From assembly GCF_001317355.1 (NCBI RefSeq), contig NZ_LKET01000030.1, positions 32,027-96,026 of the forward strand: a stretch of DNA of 64,000 nt, written 5' to 3'. Below, in pieces: positions 17,434 to 26,940 of this stretch. Source of the stretch: Oxobacter pfennigii. Its GTDB lineage: Bacteria; Bacillota; Clostridia; Clostridiales; Oxobacteraceae. Below the pieces are notes generated by a model. It was not told the origin of the DNA and ran no database searches. It worked only from the letters and a program-made list of their open reading frames with translations. Within the stretch, counting starts at the first letter, position 1, and each line of letters begins with the position of its first letter. The position numbers and the translations under genes were made by a program.

Positions 17434-18207
17434 ATGGGATTTACAATTTTTTATTTCTCTGCAACAGGTAATTCGCTGGAAATTGCCCGCAAAATTGCAA
17501 AAGAATTGGGAGATTGCGTAATCAAGCCAATGGTTACACAGGCGCCGGGTGAACCTGTCGGCGGGCCCGGGGAATCTGTCGGTTTCGTATTTCCTGTTTA
17601 CTATAATGGGCTGCCCAGATTGGTAAAACGATTTATCGAAGACCTTCCTATTTATCCAGGAAGCTATTGCTTTGCAATCGCCAATTCCGGAGGAACCAGG
17701 GCAAATCCTTTGGGCATGCTGGAAGACGTTCTGTCCCAAAAACAGGTTCGTTTATCTTTTGCGGAAGAGGTTAAGATGCCGGGAAACTACATTGTAAGTC
17801 ATCAGGTTCCTTCATCTGAAAAAGTTAAGGAAATATTAAAATCTGCCGCCGGCAAGGTGGAAAAAGCCGCCGGAGCGATTGCCGCCGGCGAAGGGAAACC
17901 GGTGATAAGGAAAGCTGAACTGTGGAGTAAAATTATAAATCACAGTTATCTGTATAAAAACATCAATAAATGGGATGAGGAGTTTTTAACGACCGACAAA
18001 TGCATCGGATGCGGTCTTTGCGCGGAAGTATGCAGCGTATGCAATATAAAAATGGAAGAACGGCGTCCGGTTTGGCAGCATAATTGTGAACGATGCCTTG
18101 CCTGCATTCATTGGTGTCCTTGTGAAGCAATAGAATATGGCAAAAAAACAGTCGGGCGCAGGAGGTATCACAACCCCAATATCAAGATGGAGGATATTAA
18201 AAGATGA
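17434..18207 (+). CDS. EFR1-family flavodoxin-ferredoxin protein
   Basis: A 257-residue cytoplasmic electron carrier. The N-terminal half is a flavodoxin-like fold (FYFSATGNSLEIA phosphate loop near residue 5; VFPVYYNGLP). The C-terminus has two 4Fe-4S motifs, CIGCGLCAEVC and CERCLACIHWCP, near residues 190 and 220. This domain order defines the EFR1 ferredoxin family common in clostridia, which supplies low-potential electrons. I chose ATG 17434 over ATG 17410 because GGAGAGG lies five bases before it and the flavodoxin strand begins directly. No partner redox enzyme adjoins it, so its client is unknown. Confidence 0.85.
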   Translation: MGFTIFYFSATGNSLEIARKIAKELGDCVIKPMVTQAPGEPVGGPGESVGFVFPVYYNGLPRLVKRFIEDLPIYPGSYCFAIANSGGTRANPLGMLEDVLSQKQVRLSFAEEVKMPGNYIVSHQVPSSEKVKEILKSAAGKVEKAAGAIAAGEGKPVIRKAELWSKIINHSYLYKNINKWDEEFLTTDKCIGCGLCAEVCSVCNIKMEERRPVWQHNCERCLACIHWCPCEAIEYGKKTVGRRRYHNPNIKMEDIKR

Positions 18208-18370
18208 TAGTCAGAGTATTGCCGGCAACTATATTATTATGAAATACGCTGACCATGCTTACGCCGCATTCGCCATTTAACCCGTCCCGGTGGGATGGAC
18301 GCCCGGTAATGAATTGTTGGTTTCAATTCTTAATTAAACAATAAAAAGGTCGTAAAATTAGAAAAACCTC

Positions 18371-18399
18371 TTGATATTTTCGCGTATACGAAATATAAT
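18371..18399 (+). promoter_or_regulatory. Promoter of type III R-M operon with spacer palindrome
   Basis: TTGATA (18371-18376) and TATAAT (18394-18399) are 17 bases apart. The spacer contains CGTATACG (18383-18390), an 8-bp perfect palindrome, and the broader region has ATATTT/AAATAT arms. A dyad in the spacer is a likely operator. Confidence 0.75.
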
Positions 18400-18436
18400 A
18401 GATTGGTTAGATTTGAACGAACTGGAGGTCACCGAT

Positions 18437-18649
18437 TTGAACGGATTTATAAATGTACATCAGGCGGCTGCGAAGTGGGATGTAACGCCAAGACAGATAC
18501 AATTATGGTGTAAAGCCGGGAAATTCGAAGGCGCACTTAAATGGAATAATCGGGATTGGGTCATACCCGAAAATGCCGAAAGGCCGCCGATTGTACGGCA
18601 CAAGCACAAATTGAATAAAAAAATCGGAGGAGACTCAAACAATGGATAG
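18437..18649 (+). CDS. Small HTH protein leading the type III R-M operon
   Basis: A 70-residue protein with an HTH/MerR-like winged motif: FINVHQAAAKWDVTPRQIQ, then LWCKAGKFEGALKWNNRDWVIP, which is the helix-turn-helix plus wing of the HTH_17/excisionase type. I chose TTG 18437 because GGAGG (18424-18428) lies eight bases before it; a longer TTG frame at 18371 would start on the -35 box. Its last eight bases overlap the mod start, so translation is coupled. By analogy with controller proteins of R-M systems it may regulate the operon through the promoter palindrome, but it could also be a structural accessory. The family is often seen directly before type III mod genes. Confidence 0.72.
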   Translation: MNGFINVHQAAAKWDVTPRQIQLWCKAGKFEGALKWNNRDWVIPENAERPPIVRHKHKLNKKIGGDSNNG

Positions 18650-20636
18650 ACTTATCGAGGAAGCAATCGCTTTGCTTCAAAAAGGACAAATGTTGCCGGA
18701 AGAATATCAATCCGTTTTATTCCCAGTTAATCATGCGGAATATGAACTGACATATAAGGCTAAACAGCCAAAAGAAAGAATACTTGCCATTGGGGAAGAG
18801 CCGCAGAGCACTCCTTTTCAGGTTTCAAAGGTTTTCGGTGAAGTCAAGGATGAAGGTGATTGGAAGAATCTCCTAATTTTCGGTGATAACTTTCAGGTGT
18901 TAAAAACACTGTACGAAAACAAAGACGAACTTATAAAAAATAAAATAAAGGGTAAAGTTAAACTTATTTACATTGACCCGCCTTTTGCAACACAAGACGA
19001 ATTTCAAAATAAAGATGGTGCAAAAGCTTATAGCGATAAAATTAAAGGTGCAGAATTTTTAGAGTTTTTACGACAACGCCTTATTTTAGCAAGAGAACTA
19101 CTATCCGAAGACGGCAGTATTTTTGTTCACTTAGACAGTAAAATGTGCCATTATGTTAAAATTGTTTTAGATGAAGTTTTCGATAAAAATAATTTTCAAA
19201 ATGAAATAGTATGGCAGAAATTGAAAGCTGCTAAAAAACAGGCTAAAACATTTGGCAATGTACATGATACGATTTTCTATTATTCAAAAAACGCCACCTT
19301 TCTTTCGCACAATAAACAATATCGTGGTTATTCAGATGAATTAATAAATTCACATTACTCTAAGGTGGATGAGAATGGTAGAAGATACACTGATGATAGT
19401 TTTACTCAAACTGGCAATGGATGCGCTCGAAGATTTGGAGAACGAGGATTAATTGCACCTCCACCAGGTAAGCATTGGATATGGGGGCAAAAAAAAATAG
19501 ATGAGGGCATGAAAAATGGACGAATCATATTCACATCTAATGGAACGCCAAGAGTAAAACGTTATTTAGATGAACGTGAAGGAATCGCAGTTGGCGATAT
19601 ATGGACTGATATACATCCAATAAATTCACAAGCGATTGAATCAATTGATTATCCTACACAGAAACCCGAGGCACTTTTAGAAAGGATTATTAAATCTGCC
19701 AGTAATGAAAATGATTTGATAATGGACTTCTTTGCAGGGAGCGGAACAACCCTTGCCGTTGCTGAAAAACTCGGTCGACGTTGGATTGGCTGTGACATTG
19801 GCAAACTCTCAATTTATACAATTCAAAAGCGTTTTCTCACAATGCAAGAAAAAGCAAAACCGTTTGCCGTTGTTAACGCAGGTTGCTACGATTTAGATAA
19901 AGTATTCAAGCTTACAGAAGAAAAGTACAATGATTTTGTCTGCGAGTTATTCCATATAGAAAAAAGCAAAAAGAAAACAAAAATAAATGGAATCGAAGTT
20001 GACGGTAAGCGTCGCGGCGATTGGTGCATTATATATCCTTATCAAAAGTTTAAGAGTAATAACACAGCCGTTGACGAAGCGTTTATTGAGAATTTAGATA
20101 AAAAAATAAAGGGCAAAATCGGTGATAGATTTTATATTGTCGCTCCTGAAATGAATGTCGATATTATTGGCGATTACTATATCCCGCAAGGTTCAACGAC
20201 ACGCTATTATATTTTGAAGATACCGTACAGGTTTATTCAGGATTTGCATAAGCTGAATTTCAAAAAATTACAACAACCTACTAAGAAAGAAAATATCAAT
20301 AATATTGAAAACTCCGTAGGTTTCTATTTCAACGAACAGCCAGATGTGAAAAGTCATCTCGAAGTGAAAGATAAAGAAGTCGTTTTACATATAGATGAAT
20401 GCTCTTCGCCCTTCATTCTTACTGACATTAAAGATATTTTGGCGATGGTGTTTATAGATACGACAAACCATGAAGAGTTCATTATGCAGGAGACCTACTT
20501 TGCTGATGAAATAAAAGATGGTGATAAATGGAGAATATCTATTAAAAAGTCCAATATCAAGAACGATAAAATAAAAGTCGTATATGTCGACATCTTTGGT
20601 AATGAGTTCATGGAAGTGCTGGAGGTGAGCCAATAA
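18642..20636 (+). CDS. mod: Type III R-M modification methyltransferase (Mod)
   Basis: A 664-residue DNA methyltransferase. The catalytic motif IV LIYIDPPFA lies near residue 112 and motif I DFFAGSGTTLAVAEKLG near 364; this order (IV before I) marks a beta-class amino-methyltransferase as in type III Mod, making N6-methyladenine. The variable target-recognition region lies between and after the motifs. Mod gives the system its DNA specificity and also works as a stand-alone methylase. It overlaps the HTH gene upstream by 8 bases and the res gene downstream by one base (TAATG). Its AT-rich codon use differs from the neighbouring repair and surface genes, consistent with horizontal transfer. 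The frame is intact. Confidence 0.92.
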   Translation: MDRLIEEAIALLQKGQMLPEEYQSVLFPVNHAEYELTYKAKQPKERILAIGEEPQSTPFQVSKVFGEVKDEGDWKNLLIFGDNFQVLKTLYENKDELIKNKIKGKVKLIYIDPPFATQDEFQNKDGAKAYSDKIKGAEFLEFLRQRLILARELLSEDGSIFVHLDSKMCHYVKIVLDEVFDKNNFQNEIVWQKLKAAKKQAKTFGNVHDTIFYYSKNATFLSHNKQYRGYSDELINSHYSKVDENGRRYTDDSFTQTGNGCARRFGERGLIAPPPGKHWIWGQKKIDEGMKNGRIIFTSNGTPRVKRYLDEREGIAVGDIWTDIHPINSQAIESIDYPTQKPEALLERIIKSASNENDLIMDFFAGSGTTLAVAEKLGRRWIGCDIGKLSIYTIQKRFLTMQEKAKPFAVVNAGCYDLDKVFKLTEEKYNDFVCELFHIEKSKKKTKINGIEVDGKRRGDWCIIYPYQKFKSNNTAVDEAFIENLDKKIKGKIGDRFYIVAPEMNVDIIGDYYIPQGSTTRYYILKIPYRFIQDLHKLNFKKLQQPTKKENINNIENSVGFYFNEQPDVKSHLEVKDKEVVLHIDECSSPFILTDIKDILAMVFIDTTNHEEFIMQETYFADEIKDGDKWRISIKKSNIKNDKIKVVYVDIFGNEFMEVLEVSQ

Positions 20637-23206
20637 TGAAACAGACTATTAAAATTGATATAAAAAACCTTGTGCTTAAAGTAGACAATAATTATGACAG
20701 AAGCAAATTTGATATGGACGATTGGCAAGAATATTTAGATATTTTGTGCCAAGATCGAGAGTTTCAAAAGAAGGCAATTAGAACAGCAATAATCTATTTG
20801 GCTTCGGGAAAATACAGTTCAATCAACAATTTGTTGAAAGAAAATTTCGATGTTAACGAAGATATAAAGGACAATTATAAATCACTTGAAACATTGATAA
20901 AATCTGTTCAACTTCCAAATATGCTTTCCGGCGTTATTGATATGGCAACAGGTGCTGGAAAAAGTTATGTTATATTTGGTATTGCTCATATTGCGATGAC
21001 ACTTGGACTTGTCAAACGCTGTCTCGTTTTATGCCCATCGCCTACTATTGCTGATGGCTTAACTGAAAAGTTTCAGGAACTTATCACTAAACAAAGTTTG
21101 CTTAACGCCATTCCAAAACAATATGTACAAAAAGCGATAAGCATTATAGATGCAAACTCTACGGTACAAGAAGGCAACATTTGTGTTGAAAATATTCACG
21201 CTGTTTATGAAAATACAGGTTCGTCAATTAAAGACAGTTTCACAAAGACTGGTGCAGACACATTAGTTTTAAGCGACGAAGTCCACCATGCATATAATTC
21301 GAGTAGGGACAAGTCAATCAAGAAATGGAAAGAATTTATAACAGACGATGCTTATGGCTTCTTATATCATTTAGGGTTTACAGGAACAGCATATAGGGAT
21401 AACGACTATTTTGCAGATGTAATTTATAGATATTCGCTTAAAGAAGCAATGGCGGAACGAATTGTTAAGAACATATCTTACGTTGCCGAAGATACAAATG
21501 ATGGAAATTTTGAGAAATTCCAAAAAATTTATCAAAATCATATCGCAAATAAAATAAAATATACAAACATAACTCCTATTTCAATTATTGTCACGGCGGA
21601 TATTTCAAAAGCAAAAGGGTTGAAAGAGGATTTTGTGGATTTCCTTGTTAACACAATTAAAGAAGATAGAAAAGTCGCCGAAGGCAAAGTGTTAATTGTA
21701 ACAAGTGATAAAGAGCACAAGAAAAATGTCGCAATACTTAAAAATGTCGATGAAAAGACTTGCGGTGTTGAATGGATAATTTCGGTTTCAATGCTTACAG
21801 AAGGTTGGGATGTAAAAAATGTGTTTCAAATTGTGCCGTGGGAAGATAGAGCGTTTAATTCAAAACTCTTAATCTCTCAAGTTTTAGGACGTGGCTTGCG
21901 TATCCCTCTCTGGGCAACAAGCCAACCTACCGTGACGGTTTTCAACCACTCGTCTTGGAGCAAAAATATAAAAGGGATAGTGGATGAAATCTTAGAAAAT
22001 GAAATTTCGTTTTCAAGCGAAATTTTATCATATGGCGAAAGAGCAAAATACAACTTTACAGTTCATAATATTGATTATACCCAAGAACAACGTGAGAAGT
22101 TTAATGATGAGTATGAAAAAGCGGAAACTTTTGATTGGAACAAGCCGTTAGACTTAGTTACACAAGGAACGACTATATCAAAAAACACTGACTACATCGA
22201 TGCTATCAATAGTCAAATAGATACTCGTTATTATGAAATCAAAAGAGAAACTGTTACCGTAGATGAAATTGCAACAAAATTGGTAAATCAACTAATAAGC
22301 CGCGAAAGAGAAGCAAAACTGCGTGATATAAAGACGGACATTACTTTTGGCGATGGGAAAACGGAATTAGAAAAACTGCCTTCGCTTGACGAAATTAAGG
22401 ATTATATACGTCGTTGTATGCAAAATGCCAACATTACAGGCGATGAGCTTACGCCAATAAATGTTGAAAAAATTAACGGCAAATTTAATGCTTTATTAAG
22501 AAAGAAGCGAACAAGTGCTGGCTATGAGCGTAAAGCTAATAGTTTAGTTGAAGTTTCAACACAAAACATGGCAAGCTCTTCAATGGTATTTTCAAAAATA
22601 AAAAGTGGTGTAACAATCTTCTATTCAAGCGATTTTAGCAAAGAAATATCAGGCGATGACTTGGCTGTTTTTACTGTTTTGCATGACGAATTGCCGGGCA
22701 AGCAATTAAAACAAATTAACATCTATGATTTCAAAACCCCTTTAAGTGTTATTTTGGCAGACCAAGAACCCGAAAGAAAATTTGTTGAACTTTTGCTAAA
22801 AAAACAAATGGCACAAAAAATAACTGCATGGGTAAAGGCACGCAATGTTGGGTTCTATTCTTTCCAATACATCTTGAAACGTGGGAGCGATCCAAAAGAA
22901 TTTAACCCGGATTTCTTTATTAAAATAGGGGATAACATCATTGTCATTGAAACAAAATCAGATAATGATATCGTTAGAGAAAATTATTCTAAGATGGTTG
23001 ACGCTCAAAAGCATTTCAAGTTAGTCAATGAGATGCTTGAAACTGAGAATAGCCCGATTAGATATTACTTCAATATACTTTCACCTAATTCTTATGAAGA
23101 TTTTTCAAAGAAGGTGATTGACGGCACTTATTTTAATGGCTTTAACAGTGGCATCGAAGTTGCTCTGCGCAAACAATTTCCCAACAAAAATGATGGAGAC
23201 GGTTGA
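20636..23206 (+). CDS. res: Type III R-M restriction subunit (Res)
   Basis: An 856-residue superfamily 2 helicase-nuclease. Visible motifs: Walker A ATGAGKS near residue 107, DEVH box LSDEVHHAYNS near 214, TGTA (GFTGTAYRD) near 246, motif VI QVLGRGLRIP near 420, and a C-terminal PD-(D/E)xK nuclease core, NPDFFIKIGDNIIVIETKS, near 757-775. Together with Mod it forms the type III restriction complex, which translocates or slides on DNA and cuts when it meets another complex. The start ATG overlaps the mod stop (TAATG) and has GGAGGTGAG just upstream. All key motifs are present and the frame is unbroken, so the system looks functional. Confidence 0.92.
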   Translation: MKQTIKIDIKNLVLKVDNNYDRSKFDMDDWQEYLDILCQDREFQKKAIRTAIIYLASGKYSSINNLLKENFDVNEDIKDNYKSLETLIKSVQLPNMLSGVIDMATGAGKSYVIFGIAHIAMTLGLVKRCLVLCPSPTIADGLTEKFQELITKQSLLNAIPKQYVQKAISIIDANSTVQEGNICVENIHAVYENTGSSIKDSFTKTGADTLVLSDEVHHAYNSSRDKSIKKWKEFITDDAYGFLYHLGFTGTAYRDNDYFADVIYRYSLKEAMAERIVKNISYVAEDTNDGNFEKFQKIYQNHIANKIKYTNITPISIIVTADISKAKGLKEDFVDFLVNTIKEDRKVAEGKVLIVTSDKEHKKNVAILKNVDEKTCGVEWIISVSMLTEGWDVKNVFQIVPWEDRAFNSKLLISQVLGRGLRIPLWATSQPTVTVFNHSSWSKNIKGIVDEILENEISFSSEILSYGERAKYNFTVHNIDYTQEQREKFNDEYEKAETFDWNKPLDLVTQGTTISKNTDYIDAINSQIDTRYYEIKRETVTVDEIATKLVNQLISREREAKLRDIKTDITFGDGKTELEKLPSLDEIKDYIRRCMQNANITGDELTPINVEKINGKFNALLRKKRTSAGYERKANSLVEVSTQNMASSSMVFSKIKSGVTIFYSSDFSKEISGDDLAVFTVLHDELPGKQLKQINIYDFKTPLSVILADQEPERKFVELLLKKQMAQKITAWVKARNVGFYSFQYILKRGSDPKEFNPDFFIKIGDNIIVIETKSDNDIVRENYSKMVDAQKHFKLVNEMLETENSPIRYYFNILSPNSYEDFSKKVIDGTYFNGFNSGIEVALRKQFPNKNDGDG

Positions 23207-23970
23207 TTTCCATTTAAACCCGTATTATATTGAAAGGTCGGCATTGGATAGTATATTCCAGTTCTTTTTGAAGTTCAGAGCTATTTCAGTCGGGCTGACC
23301 GCTTAGCCGCATTCGGCGCACATCAGAAAACCGGCAAAATATTTATCATCGTTCGGCGGTCTTCTGACAACTAATTCTTTAGTCTTTTCTTCATGCTCTG
23401 TCCTCCTTGTATAATTTCGTTTCATGTGGTTCCAAGGGCTTTTGCCTGTTCTTTCAGCCGCCCATTAAAATGCAAAAAGGCATATCCTGTCCACGGAAAG
23501 CCCATGGGCAAGATATGCCTGTATCTCTCATATAAAATTGTTTCAGCCCAGCAAAAAGGACAGACTTATTCTGTCTGCCTGCTGCCATAAGTATATTGTG
23601 TAAACATAGCTTGTCAACCCCCATTTGCTTGGAAAACGGGATATTAAAATCTCTCCGTCCTGTATCAGTATGGCACAGCCCCATCATGCGTTTATACATA
23701 GTCAATTATACAAGAAAAACCTCGGTTTTTCAACAACTGTTTTCCTCTGCTTTCCAGCTCCGCTTAGACCCTGTGGCGAAAAAATCAGGACGTTTTTGCT
23801 TCTGACATTCACACTTCAGCTTGAATCATGTTTCAAGGTTGATATTGCATTTTGTTATAGGTAACGCTTAAATTAGATACATAAGGTATAAAAAATAAAG
23901 GGGGGTATTATGCTGGCAGAGAAAATAATAAAATGATAGACGAATGCAAGTGAAAGAGGAGCCGGACAAT
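23207..23970. other. Gene-poor stretch with decayed element sequence
   Basis: No intact gene. On the minus strand 23303-23398 reads HEEKTKELVVRRPPNDD then KYFAGFLMCAECG before a stop, similar to the zinc-ribbon edge of a recombinase or transposase protein; this is a weak match. An 83-codon minus frame at 23454-23705 has no recognisable family or ribosome site. Confidence 0.35.
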
Positions 23971-24104
23971 AAAGAATACCTCTGCTTATATGAAAATATG
24001 AGTAAAGGTATTTTACTGAATAAATATAGCAAAATCTGGAGGAAATAAAGGGTTAATGTAGAAAAAATATCTATCAAAGCCCTTAACTAGTAACGCGCAA
24101 GGAA
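23971..24104 (+). repeat. Dispersed repeat R2, copy b
   Basis: Second copy of the hairpin leader at 14676-14815: the same GAAA-loop stem with one C-A mismatch, the shared TTTTACTGAATAAATATAGC segment, a GGAGG and then ATGTAG, so no peptide is opened. It lies about 55 bases before the YkgJ-type gene and may now serve as that gene's leader. Confidence 0.7.
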
Positions 24105-24159
24105 GCCTATGCTACACATTATATTGTCAATACTAATAATGTGAGGTGAAACAGAAGAC

Positions 24160-24675
24160 ATGCTGAAACCGAGTGAAGTTAAAAAAGCAGCAAAGGCTAT
24201 AGAGGCTGACAATATCAGATTTCGTTCCTTCCTGAAGAATCATGCCGATGAAGAGGAACTGGATAAGCAGTTTCTGGCATTACATAATGAACTGTTTGCT
24301 GATTATGACTGCAGAAAATGCAGAAACTGCTGCAAAATGTATAAAGGAACATTTCAAGAAGATGAACTGGAAAAAGCGGCGGGATACATGAATATAACAA
24401 CCGACCAGTTTAAAGATTTCTTTCTGGAATTGGACGAAATAGGATACAGCTATAAAACCAGACACAGGCCATGTGATTTTTTGGATGAAGACGGAGATTG
24501 TAAACTGGGTGATATGAAACCTGAAAGCTGTAAGACTTATCCGTATACAAATCAGCCGGAAAGGTTATGGAGTCTTTACAGTATGTTGAATGTGGTTGAA
24601 GTATGCCCGGCAGCCTTTGAGATATTTGAAAGATTAAAAAAAGTTTATGGATTTAAAAGCAGACAGAGATATTGA
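24160..24675 (+). CDS. YkgJ-family cysteine cluster protein
   Basis: A 171-residue protein of the YkgJ (PF03692) Zn/Fe cysteine cluster family. The motifs are CRKCRNCCKMYKG near residue 48 and RPCDFLDEDGDCKLGDMKPE then SCKTYPY near residue 105-130, giving the characteristic CxxC(x2)CC...C...C...C arrangement that binds a metal or iron-sulfur cluster. Function of most members is unknown; some relatives act in flagellin methylation or oxidation steps. A GAGGTG site lies 12 bases before ATG 24160. The next gene is a broken pRiA4b-like gene 17 bases downstream, so both once formed an operon. Confidence 0.78.
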   Translation: MLKPSEVKKAAKAIEADNIRFRSFLKNHADEEELDKQFLALHNELFADYDCRKCRNCCKMYKGTFQEDELEKAAGYMNITTDQFKDFFLELDEIGYSYKTRHRPCDFLDEDGDCKLGDMKPESCKTYPYTNQPERLWSLYSMLNVVEVCPAAFEIFERLKKVYGFKSRQRY

Positions 24676-24692
24676 TTTGAAGGGAGAACAAG

Positions 24693-25266
24693 ATGAAAAA
24701 CATAATAAGAGTCAATAAAGATGGAATCACACCGGTTTATCTTCATCTGGAACTGAAAGATGAGTACCTGACGGAAGATCAGGAAAGAATGCTCAAAAGA
24801 TATGGGGAATCTTTAGGCGGAGAGACTATATGCAGGGATATTCTTATACCATCCGATATGCCGCTTCATAACCTGCACTATGCGATACAAAAACTTTATG
24901 GCTGGCAAAATTCACACTTGCGCTGTTTTCGCCTGCCGGAAGAAGTGTATCAAAAATTGACCGGAGGCACCGTAAAAGGCTGGGCGGATTTAGTAGGGAT
25001 TTTGCCAAGATCTGCTGGAAAGCGGGTTTGTTTCACAGGAAGAGATTGCTTATGCAAGTGAAATTGTGCTGAATGAGCACAGGCCGGTTTGCATCCATAA
25101 AGACGGAGCATTTTTGCTTGATGATGTGGGCGGATTAAGCGGCTTTGCTGATTTTTTAGAGACTGTTTATGAAAGTGAAGACAAAAGAGAAAGGGATGAG
25201 GCTCGGACATGGGCCAAGAGCCTTGGCTGGAGTGAAAAAAAGATTGCGGCTAAAAGGATATTGTAG
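24693..25266 (+). pseudogene. pRiA4b ORF-3-like protein, frameshifted
   Basis: The first frame (24693-25061) encodes the N-terminal pRiA4b ORF-3-like (PF07929) domain: VYLHLELKDEYL, LHYAIQKLYGWQNSHL. It then shifts frame near 25000: the other frame reads QDLLESGFVSQEEIAYASEI and continues through the family's C-terminal DDVGGLSGFADFLE and ARTWAKSLGW to the stop at 25266. Joining the frames restores one protein of about 190 residues, so a single small deletion in a T-rich run (ATTTTGCC) probably killed it, unless it is a sequencing error. Ribosome site GGGAGAA precedes ATG 24693. Members have no known biochemical role and are common on mobile elements. Confidence 0.75.
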
Positions 25267-25290
25267 TGGGATCGAAATACAGGGGGTCAA

Positions 25291-25680
25291 ATGAATCAGA
25301 AAGAATTTATTCAGAAATCAAATGAAATGTTGGACAGGATGAGCATGGCGGAATTAAGAAGATAAATTAGAATGTAATTTGAAATTACGCGGCGAAATTG
25401 CTATGAAAGCTGCCCATGCGTCATATTGTGTGAATGATAGTGAGTTCATGAAAAAATGTTGGTATGAAGCCTTTTACTCCAATTCAACCGTACCAAATAT
25501 TTAAGACTTTTTGCAGATGGAGAAGCGGCAAGAAAATATAAAAATCTGGCAGAAAAAAGAATAGAGGAGCTGCGTATATCTGATAATCATTATAATCACA
25601 TAGCTGAAACAGCTAAAAATGATATTACCGAAATAGAGTATAGATATCTATACTTTTCTCAGGACATTTTGATAAGATAA
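25291..25680 (+). pseudogene. Degraded gene, unrecognised
   Basis: It starts ATGAATCAGAAAGAATTTAT after a GGGGG site but meets stops by codon 19. Other frames keep protein-like stretches: FMKKCWYEAFYSNSTVP, then LRLFADGEAARKYKNLAEKR and a frame open to the stop at 25680. At least two frameshifts separate them. The parent family is not certain. Confidence 0.5.
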
Positions 25681-25723
25681 AAAATTGGTGCAGCACTGCT
25701 GACGCTGCAAACCCTTGGCTGTT

Positions 25724-25775
25724 AATGTCAATCGAAAATCAAACCAGCAAGTGGCTCAATTTTCGATTGACATTT
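25724..25775. repeat. Inverted repeat, 16-bp arms
   Basis: AATGTCAATCGAAAAT (25724-25739) is the exact reverse complement of ATTTTCGATTGACATT (25757-25772). It could be a terminator-like hairpin, a MITE end or an IS target; it sits just before the truncated DUF4085-like gene. Confidence 0.6.
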
Positions 25776-25842
25776 TAGATGTAGAGATTTCAAATTTGTT
25801 GGAAGGATTAAACAGAGATTACCGTAGTATATGGAGGTTAAT

Positions 25843-26277
25843 ATGAAATACATGACCAAAGGATGGTACGAAACCGTGCAGAATACAGGCTTTCATTTGC
25901 TGCTGAGAGTATCAAAAAAGGCTGAGGCATTTTCCGAAGATTATTTTAAGAAACTTTATAAAAGTCAGGAAAAAGCCTGGCTGCGGCTGCAGGAAGAGGT
26001 TTCTAAGGTACAGCTTGAAAGCGTTGTTTACCCAGACGAATTTCAAGCTGAATATGCTGACGGCCGTCCATTAGAACCGTCTGAATTTGAAGAAGCTAAG
26101 AGAGAATATTTTGAAATGCGTGAGAAGGCGCGTTTGAATTTTGTAAAAGCATCTGCATTTGATCCGGAGCAAGAAAAGAAAAACTTTAAGAAAGCCCTAA
26201 AAAACCGGGACAAAAAATGCATTTCTTGTCCCGGTTTTTTAGGGCTTTTTATAGATGACATACGGTATTTTGTATAA
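25843..26277 (+). pseudogene. DUF4085-like protein, 3'-truncated
   Basis: The frame opens MKYMTKGWYETVQNTGFHLL after GGAGG (five-base spacing), the start pattern of the DUF4085 family. About 105 residues look native (FSEDYFKKLYKSQEKAWLRL). After FDPEQEKKNFKKAL the frame runs into a long hairpin and ends with unrelated residues (CISCPGFLGLFIDDIRYFV). A fragment at 11594-11683 carries the same junction sequence followed by what looks like the native end, so this copy has lost its C-terminal part. It may still be expressed as a short protein, but I treat it as broken. Confidence 0.6.
26191..26249. terminator. Long hairpin, bidirectional terminator
   Basis: A 23-bp stem AAAGCCCTAAAAAACCGGGA... 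pairs with ...TCCCGGTTTTTTAGGGCTTT around an AAAATGCATTTC-type loop, with T or A runs on both flanks. It lies between the convergent DUF4085-like and XRE genes and can terminate both. Its right flank (26233-26270) resembles 34912-34950. Confidence 0.75.
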
Positions 26278-26313
26278 ACACAAGACAGCTTTATAATTCC
26301 CATTATACTGATA

Positions 26314-26910
26314 TTAGTTAAAAAGATCGGTATATTTCAGCAAACCGTGCTTTGTGCAATACAAATATAAGTCGCCGCCTTTTTTCATCACTGGGATACG
26401 GGCTTCCGCACTTTGCTCCGGATACAAGCGGATTAGAAGCACTCTGTCGTAAAGCACATACGCCGCAAACGCGATATAGTGGTCTTTCATCATATCATGA
26501 CGGATGGAAATATAGTAGTCTAAGTCCATTTCTTGCACTGTAATTTCATGTTCTGCAGTGTAGGGCACCGGCTTCAACGGCCGCAGCTTTCGCCCGCAGC
26601 AGGAAATGGAGGCGCTTCCTGTACTCGTCAGAATGTTGCCGCAGGCAGGGCATACATAGAATTGAGTTTTATCAATCTTTCCCACATCAGGCAGGTTGGG
26701 ATCAAGTTTACCCTCCAGCATTTTTTGAATGTCTGCCCCCAGCACTGCCGCAAGCTCAGACCATAGCGTAACATCGGGGCAGCCCAAACCGCACTCCCAT
26801 TTGGATACGGTCTTATTGCTGATATTCAGCAAATCCGCAACCTGCTGCTGTGTCAGCCCCTTTTCTTTGCGCAGCTGAAAAATTAAACGCCCGACCTTGG
26901 CGCAGTCCAC
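26314..26910 (-). CDS. XRE-family regulator with zinc-ribbon C-terminus
   Basis: A 198-residue regulator. The N-terminal 60 residues are an XRE/Cro helix-turn-helix (LIFQLRKEKGLTQQQVADLL, then NISNKTVSKWECG). The C-terminus has a zinc ribbon (YVCPACGNIL ... SISCCGRKL) and a sensor-like domain of unknown ligand. The start chosen is GTG 26910, eight bases after GGAGG; the GTG at 26919 lies inside the ribosome site. It follows the MoxR-VWA gene on the same strand 30 bases downstream, so it may be the last gene of that operon (154-residue protein, MoxR-VWA, XRE). Confidence 0.82.
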   Translation of the reverse strand: MDCAKVGRLIFQLRKEKGLTQQQVADLLNISNKTVSKWECGLGCPDVTLWSELAAVLGADIQKMLEGKLDPNLPDVGKIDKTQFYVCPACGNILTSTGSASISCCGRKLRPLKPVPYTAEHEITVQEMDLDYYISIRHDMMKDHYIAFAAYVLYDRVLLIRLYPEQSAEARIPVMKKGGDLYLYCTKHGLLKYTDLFN

Positions 26911-26940
26911 ATTAATCACCTCCAGGATGTTCTGAGTTTA

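Noticed and set aside
23454..23705. 83-codon minus frame after the type III operon
   Set aside because: No ribosome site and no known family; the region shows only decayed element sequence.
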